Below, piece by piece: positions 1-7,690 of a DNA stretch of 19,185 nt. How positions within the stretch are numbered: the stretch's first letter is position 1; the number at the start of each line of letters is the position of its first letter. The notes under the pieces are model-generated. The model was not told where the DNA came from, searched no databases, and saw only the letters and a list, made by a program, of their open reading frames with translations. The position numbers and the translations under genes are program-made. Source of the stretch: RH-AL1 sp964245015 (lineage in GTDB: Bacteria; Pseudomonadota; Alphaproteobacteria; Rhizobiales; Beijerinckiaceae); the NCBI GenBank assembly GCA_964245015.1, contig CAXTMA010000052.1, positions 1 to 19,185 on the forward strand. Reading direction: 5' to 3'.

Positions 1-957
1 GGCAGGCCGGCCCGCTTCGCCGCCCCCCACGTCCTGCTGCAGCCCGGCGACGAGCTCGTCGCGTCCAACAGGATCGGCGCGGCGGCGCTGGCGCGCTTCG
101 AGCGCAGCTTCCAGCGCTTCGGCCGGCAGGTCAGGTGGGCCGATCCCAACGCGCCGCACAGCTTCATCGAGGTCCTGTCAGACAGGACGCGGGCGATCTT
201 CGTCGAATCCCTTTGGGGCGGCTGCGAAGGGATCACCGATCTGCAAATGGTGGCGCGGGTCGCGCAGCGGGCGCGGGTGCCTCTGATCGTCGACAACAGC
301 TGGGCGACGCCCTACCTCCTGCGCCCCCTGGAGCACGGCGCCGACATCATCCTTCATTCGACGGAATTCCTGGCCGGGACCAGCCGCGGCGGCTTGATCG
401 TCGACGGTGGAAGCTTCGACTGGGCGGATGATCCGCGCTATCCCGCCATCAGCGGGCGGACCGATGGCGACTTCGCCGTCGCCGACGTCTTCGGCAACTT
501 CGCCTTTGCCGTCGCCTGCCGGCTGCTGGGCGTCCACGGCCTCGGCCTGTCGCTCGCCGCCTGCGGCGCATCCGCCATCGCGCAAGGCATCGAAACGCTG
601 GCTTTGCGGATGCAGCGCCACAGCGACAATGCGCTCGCCATCGCTAGGCACCTTGCCAGCCATCCTGCCGTGTCGCGGCTTCGCTATCCCATGCTGGACA
701 GGGATCATGATCGCGCCGGCCATTATTGCCCGAAGGGAGCGGGGGCCGGGCTGACTCTCGCCCTCACCGAAGGCGCGCCGGCCGGCGAACGCCTGATGAG
801 TCGGCTGCGTCTCATCGCGCGAGCCGGCGAGGCGAGCCTGTCGAGATCGCGCATCGACGCCGCCGGCGGTCGCCGGCGAGACGTCCTTCAGCTCTCGGTC
901 GGCCTGGAAGACAGGGCCGACATCATCGCCGACCTCGATCAGGCGCTGGCCGTCTGA
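1..957 (+). CDS. MetY-like Cys/Met metabolism PLP-enzyme homologue, 5' partial, catalytic lysine missing
   Basis: The reading frame is open from the window edge and gives 318 C-terminal residues; the first ~90-110 residues of a typical ~430-residue family member lie outside. The order of segments matches O-acetylhomoserine sulfhydrylase (MetY) and related trans-sulfuration enzymes: a VDNSWATPYLLRPLEHGAD segment (family: DNTFATPYLCRP), the glycine-rich GAGAGLTLAL, and the C-terminal LSVGLEDRADIIADLDQAL. The PLP-lysine region, normally HSxTKFxGGHGT, reads HSTEFLAGTSRGG (about 352-387), so the lysine is Glu and residues are deleted. The late HPASxTH motif is absent, and the Arg before LSVGLED is Gln. 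The frame is intact with normal base composition, so it looks like a maintained divergent paralogue, not a fresh pseudogene. It converges on ctaA with a 19-bp overlap. The family call is firm; MetY activity is doubtful. Confidence 0.82.
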   Translation, partial: GRPARFAAPHVLLQPGDELVASNRIGAAALARFERSFQRFGRQVRWADPNAPHSFIEVLSDRTRAIFVESLWGGCEGITDLQMVARVAQRARVPLIVDNSWATPYLLRPLEHGADIILHSTEFLAGTSRGGLIVDGGSFDWADDPRYPAISGRTDGDFAVADVFGNFAFAVACRLLGVHGLGLSLAACGASAIAQGIETLALRMQRHSDNALAIARHLASHPAVSRLRYPMLDRDHDRAGHYCPKGAGAGLTLALTEGAPAGERLMSRLRLIARAGEASLSRSRIDAAGGRRRDVLQLSVGLEDRADIIADLDQALAV

Positions 958-2069
958 GGCCGGCCGGTCGCCGCGCCGGTGAGTCGAACAGCGAGGCCGA
1001 GCCGCTGCCGGCACACCACCGCCCATGCCAGCACCACCATCGCGAAGAGCTGGTGCAGCAGGCCCGCCGCGATCGGCACCGCGAGGAGCAGGGTCGCGAC
1101 GCCGATGGTCGCCTGCGCCGCCACGAGTCCGGCCAGGACGAGGGCGCGTCGGGCCGCATCCGTTCCCGGCAGGACTCGAACGGTCGCGACGGCCTGCACG
1201 ATCACCACGGCGAGCAGAAGGTAGGCGGTGATCCGGTGCTGGAACTGCACGGTGGCGAGATTGTCGACGAGGTTGCGCCACGCCGGCGTCAGCGCCGCGA
1301 GCAGGCTTGCCGACGGGATGAGATGGCCGTCCATCAGCGGCCAGGTGTTGTAGGCCTGACCGGCGCGCAGCCCGGCGACCAGGGCGCCGAGCCCGATCTG
1401 CGCGAAGACCAGCGCCAACACCGCCGAGCCCAGCCTGCACAGCCCGGCCGGCACGCGCTCGGCCGCTCGTCGTCCGGGAGCCGGCGCCTGTTCGATGGCG
1501 ATCCACACCAGGGCGGCGAAGGTCACGGAGGCGAGGAGCAGGTGCACGGCGAGGCGTTCCTGCGCGACCTCGATGCGTTTGCTCAGGCCCGAGGACACCA
1601 TCCACCAGCCGACGTAGCCCTGCAGGCCGCCGAGAAGGAAGACGCCGAGAACCTGGCCGATCAGTCGCCGGTTCAGCCGGCCGCGGATCCAGAAGAGGGC
1701 GAAGGGCACGACCAGCGCGACGCCAAGCACCCGACCGACGAGGCGATGAAACCATTCCATCAGGAAGATCGCCTGGAAATGCCCGAGCGTCATGTCGGGA
1801 AACATCGAGGCGTACTGCGGGATCTGCTTGTATTTCGCGAAGGCTTCGATCCAGGCGGCATGGGTCAGCGGCGGGATCACGCCCTTGATCGGATCCCATT
1901 GCGTGATCGACAGGCCCGACTCGGTCAGCCGGGTGGCGCCGCCGAGGAACACCATGGTGAACACCATCGCGGCGAGACCCCACAGCCAGACCGACACGGC
2001 CGCGCTCCGGCCGGGCGCCGCGGCGGCTGCGAAGGCGAGGTAGGGTCGGGTCGCGACGACGTCCGTCAT
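939..2069 (-). CDS. ctaA: Heme A synthase (COX15/CtaA family)
   Basis: Inner-membrane enzyme that oxidises the C8 methyl of heme O to the formyl of heme A for aa3-type cytochrome oxidase. The 376-residue product has about eight hydrophobic segments. It carries the family hallmarks GGATRLTESGLSITQW (residues 43-58), GHFQAIFLMEWFHRLVGR (from residue 96, with the Glu105/His108 heme-ligand region), a second His in AVHLLLAS, QFQHRITAYLL, and LLHQLFAM near the C-terminus, giving the paired histidines expected of the two four-helix halves. An upstream in-frame GTG at 2078 is possible, but the ATG at 2069 has AAGGG eight bases before it and is preferred. The 3' end overlaps the convergent MetY-like gene. 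Oxidase subunit genes are not in the window, which is common for ctaA in Hyphomicrobiales. Confidence 0.96.
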   Translation of the reverse strand: MTDVVATRPYLAFAAAAAPGRSAAVSVWLWGLAAMVFTMVFLGGATRLTESGLSITQWDPIKGVIPPLTHAAWIEAFAKYKQIPQYASMFPDMTLGHFQAIFLMEWFHRLVGRVLGVALVVPFALFWIRGRLNRRLIGQVLGVFLLGGLQGYVGWWMVSSGLSKRIEVAQERLAVHLLLASVTFAALVWIAIEQAPAPGRRAAERVPAGLCRLGSAVLALVFAQIGLGALVAGLRAGQAYNTWPLMDGHLIPSASLLAALTPAWRNLVDNLATVQFQHRITAYLLLAVVIVQAVATVRVLPGTDAARRALVLAGLVAAQATIGVATLLLAVPIAAGLLHQLFAMVVLAWAVVCRQRLGLAVRLTGAATGRPQTASA

Positions 2070-2255
2070 GGCGGGCACCCTTGAGAGCTGGAATTGGCAG
2101 AGCTAGGCTTCGGAGAGCTGGACGCGTGGCATTGTCAGCCGTACGGGCGGCAGATAAGACCGGCCGGCGCCCGAGTCCAGCTCGTTGCCTGTGACCTTCG
2201 GCGCGCCGGTCCCCGAGCGACCCCGCCCGGCCCGCGACTCACGGGAGGCGATGGG

Positions 2256-2471
2256 ATGAGACGGCGCACCCGCAAGTTCATCGGCGTCGCCGTGACGCTG
2301 GCCTTCGTCGTCACCTACGCGCTGGTGGCGATGGCGCTGGCCCAGGCGCGCTTCGTGCTCGGCGCCCCCGACCTGCTGCAATGGACCTACTACGCCGTGA
2401 TCGGCACCGGATGGGTGCTGCCGATGATGCCGCTGATCCGCTGGATGGAACGCCCCGACGCTGGCGGCTAA
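2256..2471 (+). CDS. DUF2842 small inner-membrane protein
   Basis: 71-residue protein beginning MRRRTRKFIG, with two hydrophobic helices (about residues 9-30 and 36-58) and a conserved IRWMERPD-like tail. This matches the DUF2842 family, found in Alphaproteobacteria and of unknown function. The ATG at 2256 has GGGAGG seven bases upstream, whereas the longer open frame from 2094 has no convincing start signal. It is divergent from ctaA (about 186 bp between the two starts), a neighbourhood I associate with Hyphomicrobiales genomes. The positively charged N-terminus suggests an N-in topology with both ends cytoplasmic. No function can be assigned. Confidence 0.85.
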   Translation: MRRRTRKFIGVAVTLAFVVTYALVAMALAQARFVLGAPDLLQWTYYAVIGTGWVLPMMPLIRWMERPDAGG

Positions 2472-2543
2472 GCAAGTTGCGCAAGAGTGCCCCGCGGCTT
2501 TGCGATCGAAACCTGCGGCCTCTCAAAGAGCTAAGCGGATGAA

Positions 2544-2561
2544 GCGTTGGCCTACCAACGC
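2544..2561. terminator. Perfect hairpin between convergent genes
   Basis: GCGTTGG and CCAACGC form a perfect 7-bp stem around a 4-base CCTA loop, in the 144-bp gap between the convergent DUF2842 and deacetylase stops. There is no U-tract on either side, so it is only a candidate (possibly bidirectional) terminator. The rest of the gap shows nothing else I can name. Confidence 0.45.
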
Positions 2562-2615
2562 GAACCTGCTTCGCATTCCACCGGCGCGCGACGCCGACCC
2601 AGTATCCCCTCCGGC

Positions 2616-3674
2616 TCACGCCACCAGCCGACCCTTGTTCCAGATCGCGAAGGGTACGCCCGACAGCAGGACGTCGAGGCAGGCGAGGCTCTGCCATTCG
2701 CCGTTGAGGGACACGCGGGGAAGCGCGTGGAGCGCCGCCCGGTGCTGCGGGAAGATCATGCCCGGGCGGGTCGTCACCGCGCTGGCGAAGCCGAGCTCGG
2801 CCGCGAGGGCGAACTCGCGCGCGCCGGCGGAGGTCGGGTCGCCGACGGGGTAGCTGAGGTGGCGCACCGGCAGGCCGGTCGCCTCTTGCAACCGGCGGCG
2901 CCCGACCTCCAGCTCGCGGCGAACGGTGTCGATTTCGTGCTTGGCGAGCATGGGATGAGTGCAGGTGTGGGCGCCGATGGTGCAAAGGGGCTCGCGCGCC
3001 AGAAGACGGACGCCGTCCCAGTCCAGGCAGCGCTCGGCGACCAGCGATGCGGCGTCGACGCCGGCCTGACGGGCGAGGTCGGCGATGACTTCGAGGAGGC
3101 GTTCTTCCCCGCCGGCGCGGAGCCGCCAGTACAGCGTCTTGAAGGCGGCCGCCTTTTCCGCCGCGCTCGCGCAGGGCAGCGAGGACCCCGCGATGCGCGC
3201 CTGGATGCGGTCGCTGGCGCGGATCGCCTCCTCCAGCTCGACCCACCACAGCCGGGCGGTGCGGTCGGCGAAGCCGGTGGTGATAAAGGCGGTGAACGGG
3301 GCGGCGTGGCGGCGCAGGATCGGCAGGGCGTGATCGACGAGGTCGCGGTAGCCGTCATCGAAGGTCAAGGCGACGAAGGGCGCGGCGGCGGCATCGCCTG
3401 TCCGCCGCAGCGCCTCATCCAGCGACACGAGGTCGAAGCCGAGCGCGCGGATGCGGCCGAGGGCGAGGTCGAGGAAGGCGGGTGCGACGTCCAGCAGGCG
3501 ATTGGGCGCGAAGGCCCCGCCCCGTGGCGGCCGGACGTGGTGCAACGTCAGGATCGCGCCCCGGCCGCGGGTCAGCGGCGCCAGGCCCCTGTGCAGGCCG
3601 GTGGCCTTGAAGAAGGCGAAGCCGGCTCCGATGACCCGCTGCTTGTCGAGCGTCATCTGCTTGCGGAGGGACAT
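2616..3674 (-). CDS. Polysaccharide deacetylase (NodB-homology, HfsH-like role)
   Basis: 352-residue carbohydrate esterase family 4 (CE4) protein, a metal-dependent N- or O-deacetylase of glycans. Visible motifs are TFDDGYRD (Asp106 catalytic base, Asp107 metal ligand), GAHTCTHP (His236 and His240 metal ligands), and LSYPVGDP near residue 278, equivalent to the third NodB motif. A long insert (about 140-230) separates motifs 1 and 2. There is no obvious signal peptide, so it may act in the cytoplasm, as proposed for holdfast HfsH. ATG 3674 is chosen because GGGAG precedes it and a longer start (3779) would run into the divergent neighbour. It is divergent from a FemAB-type acyltransferase; in Caulobacter an equivalent deacetylase/acyltransferase pair (HfsH/HfsK) tunes holdfast cohesion. 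Fold confidence is high; the exact substrate is unknown. Confidence 0.92.
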   Translation of the reverse strand: MSLRKQMTLDKQRVIGAGFAFFKATGLHRGLAPLTRGRGAILTLHHVRPPRGGAFAPNRLLDVAPAFLDLALGRIRALGFDLVSLDEALRRTGDAAAAPFVALTFDDGYRDLVDHALPILRRHAAPFTAFITTGFADRTARLWWVELEEAIRASDRIQARIAGSSLPCASAAEKAAAFKTLYWRLRAGGEERLLEVIADLARQAGVDAASLVAERCLDWDGVRLLAREPLCTIGAHTCTHPMLAKHEIDTVRRELEVGRRRLQEATGLPVRHLSYPVGDPTSAGAREFALAAELGFASAVTTRPGMIFPQHRAALHALPRVSLNGEWQSLACLDVLLSGVPFAIWNKGRLVA

Positions 3675-3750
3675 GGCGCTCCCGGCGCTTACGAGATCTT
3701 TGACCAACCCTCGCAAGTCCGCCTTGAGGTTTCGTTGCCAGACTGAGGCG
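3675..3750. promoter_or_regulatory. Short divergent promoter region, deacetylase/acyltransferase
   Basis: 76 bp separate the two divergent starts, so both promoters must lie here or inside the genes. A plus-strand TTGACC (3700-3705) could be a -35 element for the acyltransferase, but the expected -10 position (about 3723) is a poor match. The acyltransferase ATG at 3751 has a GAGG only two bases upstream. Sharing so small a region implies coordinated expression of the two modifying enzymes. Confidence 0.4.
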
Positions 3751-4953
3751 ATGACAACGCACATCCTCGCTTTCGCCAAGGTTCTCCGACCTGCGGAGGT
3801 CGCGGCGTCGCCGCCCTTCGCCCGCGTCGAGGTTCATCATGCCGCGACGGCCGTCGCCGAGGCCTGGGGCGAGCTGGAAAGCTGCGCGCCCTGCTCGGTG
3901 TATCAAACGCGCGCCTTCGTCCGGCCCTGGGCGGAAACGCTGGGTCAGCGCGCCGGCATGCGGCCGTTCTTCATCCTGGCATGCGACGCGGAGGACCGCC
4001 CGACAGCCCTGCTCGCCCTCGGCTTGCTGCGGCGCGGGCCGTTTCTGGTCGCGAGCTGGCTCGGCGGCAGGGATGCCAACCTGCAGATGGCGCTGCTGCG
4101 TCGCCCGTCCGACTGGACGGGGGCGCACCTGCGCGAGCTGCTGCGCGAGGCGGCGCGCGCCGCCGGTCCGCTCGCGCCCCACGCCTTTGTGCTGCCGAAC
4201 CAGCCTTTCGCCTTCGCCGGCCACCGCAACCCGTTCTCGCAGCTGCCCGGCAGCAGCAGTCCCAGCGCCGCCTACGGCACCGTTCTGCCCGGTGCCGCCG
4301 AAACGCTGTTCGCAGCCAAGCTGTCGAAGGACACGCGCAAGAAGCTGCGCAAGAAGGAAGCCAAGCTCGCCACGCTCGGCGCGGTCAGCCATCTCGTCGC
4401 CGCCACGCCGGAGGAGCGAGCGGACGTGATCGACGCCTTTCTCCGACACAAGACGGCCCGCTTCCGGGCGCGCGGCATCGCTTCGGACGTCGGAGCGCCG
4501 GAAATGCGCGCCTTCATCGAGGCGGCGAGCGATCCCTCGCGTGGCGACGATGGTGCGCCGGGCCTCGAACTGCACGCCCTCCTCGTCGGCGGGCGCATCG
4601 TCGCCACCTACGGCGGCGGCGCTCACGGCGGCCAGTGGAGCGGGATGTTCAACGCCTTCGACGCCGACGAGGAGATCGCCAGATCGAGCCCCGGCGACCT
4701 CCTGCTGATGCGCATCATCGCCCGCTGCTGCGCCCGCGGCATCGCCCGCTTCGACCTCGGCATCGGCGAAGCCCGCTACAAGGCGGCGCTCTGCGATGAA
4801 ACCATCGCGCTGTTCGACGCCGTTGTGCCGGTCACGCTCGCCGGGCGGGCCTTTGCCCTCGCCTTCGGCCTGCAACAGGCCGCCAAGCGGCGGATCAAGC
4901 GCGATCCCCGCCTCCTCGCGCTGGCGCTCAGGCTGCGCAGGCGGCTGGGATAA
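3751..4953 (+). CDS. FemAB/GNAT-type acyltransferase, BcsL/CelD-like (HfsK-like role)
   Basis: 400-residue soluble protein of the Acetyltransf_6 (CelD/BcsL, FemAB-related GNAT) type. The first ~100 residues include the typical SVYQTRAFVRPWAETLG segment. The central part has the characteristic basic LSKDTRKKLRKKEAKL run (from about residue 190), followed by the second GNAT-like half with ELHALLVGGRIVATYGGGAHGGQW and the family-typical FDLGIGEARYKAALCDE, in which Lys and Glu are usually conserved. Family members are associated with cellulose, exopolysaccharide and holdfast synthesis; Caulobacter HfsK is an N-acetyltransferase relative reported as a c-di-GMP effector. Placed head-to-head with a deacetylase, it probably adds acyl groups to the same sugar. 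The C-terminus is strongly basic (Arg/Lys after residue 375). Function is inferred from family and context. Confidence 0.85.
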   Translation: MTTHILAFAKVLRPAEVAASPPFARVEVHHAATAVAEAWGELESCAPCSVYQTRAFVRPWAETLGQRAGMRPFFILACDAEDRPTALLALGLLRRGPFLVASWLGGRDANLQMALLRRPSDWTGAHLRELLREAARAAGPLAPHAFVLPNQPFAFAGHRNPFSQLPGSSSPSAAYGTVLPGAAETLFAAKLSKDTRKKLRKKEAKLATLGAVSHLVAATPEERADVIDAFLRHKTARFRARGIASDVGAPEMRAFIEAASDPSRGDDGAPGLELHALLVGGRIVATYGGGAHGGQWSGMFNAFDADEEIARSSPGDLLLMRIIARCCARGIARFDLGIGEARYKAALCDETIALFDAVVPVTLAGRAFALAFGLQQAAKRRIKRDPRLLALALRLRRRLG

Positions 4954-5006
4954 GCCACCCGCGCCGAGCGGATCGGGCCGCGCGTCCGCCCCTCTTGATC
5001 CGGCTT

Positions 5007-7496
5007 TCAGGCGACGTCGCGCGCGGGCGTTGCCTCGGAGTCGATGATCAGCACGTCGCGGGCGCCCGCCTCGACCATCTCCGCTTCCAACAGGTGCAGC
5101 ACGTCGCGATCGGACGCCTTCGCCGCCGCCAGCACCACCATGTCGGCGTAGGGCGCCATCACCTTGGCGATCTCGCTCTGCGGGAAGGACGGGGTGAGCA
5201 GCATGATGAAGTCGTAGGTTTCCGATAGGGCGTCGAGGATCAGGTCGAAGTCGCGGAAGTCCGCGTCCATCGCGCCGGTCGGGATGAAGTGCAGCCGCGA
5301 CGCGCAATCCCGGTGGATCACCTCGGCGAAGCTGGCATCGCCGGCGAGCAGTTCCGACAGCCCGGCCATGGCGCCGATCTCGGCCTGCCCGCTGCCCGCC
5401 CCGACGAGGGAGCCGAGCCTGGCCGGCATCGTGCCGAGATCGACGATCAGGCCCCGGCCCTTGGCCGAAAGGTGCCGGCTCAGCGCGATCAGCTGATCGG
5501 CGCGTCCGTCCCCAACCCCCGTCCCGACGATGTGGAGGCCGCGGCCGGGGACGTGCGCGGCGGCGATGCGCTGCGCCAGGGCTTCGAGGGTCGCTTCGAA
5601 GTCGTCGGGGACGGCCTCGACGGTTTCATCCCGCTCGACTGGCTGGACGATCGCCGACGTGACCGGTCGCGGATCGGGCGGGGGAAAGACATCGCCACTT
5701 GCATCATGACCTTCATGGCGGCCGGATTGCTCGGCCGATTGCCCGAAGCGCCTGAGGTAAGCGAACAGCACCCGCGCGGCTGCATCGAGGGACAATTTCG
5801 ACGTTCCCGACCCGGCAGGGGAAAGGCCGGCCGCAGCCGATGTCGGCGGCATCGTTCGGCCCGGCGCGCGCGTGCCCGCCCACCACTTCTTGACCGCCGG
5901 CGCCTTGATCGGCGGATCCATCGCCGCCGGCTCGGCGAGGACTGGCCGGCGCCGGGGCGCGCCCGTTCGCTCAACCGGCGGCGGACGCACTGCATCGTCG
6001 CGAAGGATCCCTTGTGCGCGGCGGCTTTGCGGCAGGCTGAACGACGGCGCGACCGGCAGCGCCATTTCGACGGGCGACACTGGCCCGGCGAGCGCCCGAC
6101 CCGACAGCAGTTCGGCGGCGACCACGCAGCTCAGCGAGAACACCAGCGTCGCCAGCGTGGCGAACAGCACGAACGGCAGTTTCTTGGGAAACGAGGGAAG
6201 CTGCGGCGTCACCGCGCGCGAGATGATGCGGGCATCGGCCGGCGTCGCCGTGGACGATTGCCGGGCCAAGGCCTCCTCGTATTTGGTGGTGGACGACTCC
6301 AGCTGCTCCTTGAAGCCCTGCGCGACGCGCTCGAGGGCGCGCAGATGCACCTCGTCGCCATTGGCCACGCCGGCCGCCGTCTTCTGCTGCGTCAGGACGG
6401 TTTCGAGGTTGGCCACGCGCGCGCCGGCGATCTGCGCCTCGTTCTCCAGCGTGCTGGCCGCCTGCCGGGCGGCGCCCTTCAGGGCGACGTCGAAGCCCTC
6501 GACCTGTGCCCTGAGCTCTTTGATGTGGGGATGACCCGGCAGCAGCGTGCGCGACTCCAGGGCGAGCTGCGCCTGCGCCGTCGCCCGCTGGTCCCAGATC
6601 CGGCGCACGATCTCGTTGTTGGTCACTTCCGCGACGTCGACGGACTTGCCGCTGCGCAGCAGGCTGCGGATCATCGAGGCTTTGGCCTGCGCGTCGGCCT
6701 GGATCGCCCGCGCCCGCGAAAGGTCGCCGTTCAACTCGGCCACCTGCTGGCCGCTGACCGTCATGTTGTTGGAGCCGGCGAGCAGTCCCGAGGTGGAGCG
6801 GTAGCGCTCGCGTTCGGCGTCGGCTTTGGCGAGCTTGGTGCGAAGGTCGGCGATCTGCTCCGACAGGGCCTCGGCGGCTGTGCGCGCCTGCCCCCGTTTG
6901 GCGGCGGACTGTTCCGCGATATAAAGCTCGGCGACCGTGTTGGCCGCTCGCGCGGCCAGCGCCGGATCACGGCTGGTGAACTCCAGCGTCACGACGCGGG
7001 TCTTGGGCGGCGAATACACCGTCAGCTTCTGCCCGAAGGCGTCGGCGGTGCGCTGCTCCACCGCGTCGCGGGACGGCTCGGGGGCGAGATGCAGCAGTTG
7101 CAGGACGCGTGTCACCGGGCCGGGGTGGGCGGACGGATCGAACTCGTCGTCGCCGACGAGCTTGAGCTTGGCGATCGCGCGGCGGGCAAGGTCGGGCGAG
7201 GCGATCAGCTGCACCTGGCTCGCCACCGCGACCTCGTCGAGCTGCGCCGCTTCGCTGGGCTGGCTCGTGCGGTCGGGCCGGGTGAAGAACGTTTCCTGGT
7301 TTTCCAACAGGATCTGGCTCTGCGCGGTGTAGCGCGGCGTGACGAGGATCACGTAGATGCCGACCAGCACCATCGCCAGCAACGTCGGCAGGAGATAGAT
7401 GCGGTGCCGGCGCTTCAGGGCCTTGCCGACCGCGCGAAGGTCGATCTCGCTGGACGCGTCGCCGCTTTCGGCACCGGATTGTGGGTAACGCGCCAT
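5007..7496 (-). CDS. Wzz/GumC-type polysaccharide co-polymerase fused to a degenerate tyrosine-kinase-like domain
   Basis: 829-residue inner-membrane protein. After a short cytoplasmic N-terminus there is TM1 (about 33-52), then LVTPRYTAQSQILLENQ typical of Wzz domains. A long Ala/Gln/Glu/Arg-rich periplasmic region with coiled-coil character (about 190-410) follows, then a proline-containing motif (PSFPKK, about 434-439) and TM2 (about 440-460). A Pro/Arg-rich linker leads to a C-terminal ATPase-like domain (about 620-829). In that domain the Walker A equivalent reads GTGVGDGRAD without the Lys-Ser/Thr, the Walker B region reads YDFIMLLTP without its Asp, and there is no C-terminal tyrosine cluster, so kinase activity is unlikely. 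ATG 7496 is chosen because the longer start lies in the divergent promoter region. The architecture equals a fusion of Caulobacter HfsA (Wzz) and HfsB (kinase-like). Divergent from the export lipoprotein gene. Confidence 0.9.
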   Translation of the reverse strand: MARYPQSGAESGDASSEIDLRAVGKALKRRHRIYLLPTLLAMVLVGIYVILVTPRYTAQSQILLENQETFFTRPDRTSQPSEAAQLDEVAVASQVQLIASPDLARRAIAKLKLVGDDEFDPSAHPGPVTRVLQLLHLAPEPSRDAVEQRTADAFGQKLTVYSPPKTRVVTLEFTSRDPALAARAANTVAELYIAEQSAAKRGQARTAAEALSEQIADLRTKLAKADAERERYRSTSGLLAGSNNMTVSGQQVAELNGDLSRARAIQADAQAKASMIRSLLRSGKSVDVAEVTNNEIVRRIWDQRATAQAQLALESRTLLPGHPHIKELRAQVEGFDVALKGAARQAASTLENEAQIAGARVANLETVLTQQKTAAGVANGDEVHLRALERVAQGFKEQLESSTTKYEEALARQSSTATPADARIISRAVTPQLPSFPKKLPFVLFATLATLVFSLSCVVAAELLSGRALAGPVSPVEMALPVAPSFSLPQSRRAQGILRDDAVRPPPVERTGAPRRRPVLAEPAAMDPPIKAPAVKKWWAGTRAPGRTMPPTSAAAGLSPAGSGTSKLSLDAAARVLFAYLRRFGQSAEQSGRHEGHDASGDVFPPPDPRPVTSAIVQPVERDETVEAVPDDFEATLEALAQRIAAAHVPGRGLHIVGTGVGDGRADQLIALSRHLSAKGRGLIVDLGTMPARLGSLVGAGSGQAEIGAMAGLSELLAGDASFAEVIHRDCASRLHFIPTGAMDADFRDFDLILDALSETYDFIMLLTPSFPQSEIAKVMAPYADMVVLAAAKASDRDVLHLLEAEMVEAGARDVLIIDSEATPARDVA

Positions 7497-7690
7497 CGGT
7501 CGACTCGCAAGAACACAGACGGCCAACACAACCGTTTCGAGGTTGCTGCCGGGTTAACTCGTCGAGTCCTTCCTAAACTCGCGCGATCCGTCCCCTGCTG
7601 CATTCAAGCCTTTCTTAACCACGTCTGCATAAACCTCGATGTCGCTCCGTTATGGCGCGGGATCGACGTCACACGACTTTGGGCGGGCTT
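7497..7690. promoter_or_regulatory. Divergent promoter region with two TTAACC motifs
   Basis: 194 bp between the divergent co-polymerase and export-lipoprotein starts, AT-richer than its surroundings. TTAACC occurs once on each strand: plus strand at 7615-7620 (76 bases before the lipoprotein ATG) and minus strand at 7557-7552 (61 bases before the co-polymerase ATG). These resemble the TTAACCAT half-site of the cell-cycle regulator CtrA, but neither matches the full TTAA-N7-TTAA site. No strong sigma-70 promoter could be assigned by eye. The region must drive both export genes. Confidence 0.5.

Noticed and set aside
178..1983. Long minus-strand open frame across the MetY-like and ctaA genes
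   Set aside because: It is a GC-driven shadow: Arg/Pro-rich low-complexity translation, no recognisable motif, overlapping two well-supported genes.
4954..5006. Terminator between the convergent acyltransferase and co-polymerase genes
   Set aside because: Only a short distant GGATC/GATCC pairing is visible, with no compact stem or U-tract.
3415..5307. 630-codon minus-strand open frame antisense to the FemAB-type gene
   Set aside because: Arg/Gly/Glu-rich translation without motifs; the opposite strand encodes a coherent acyltransferase.
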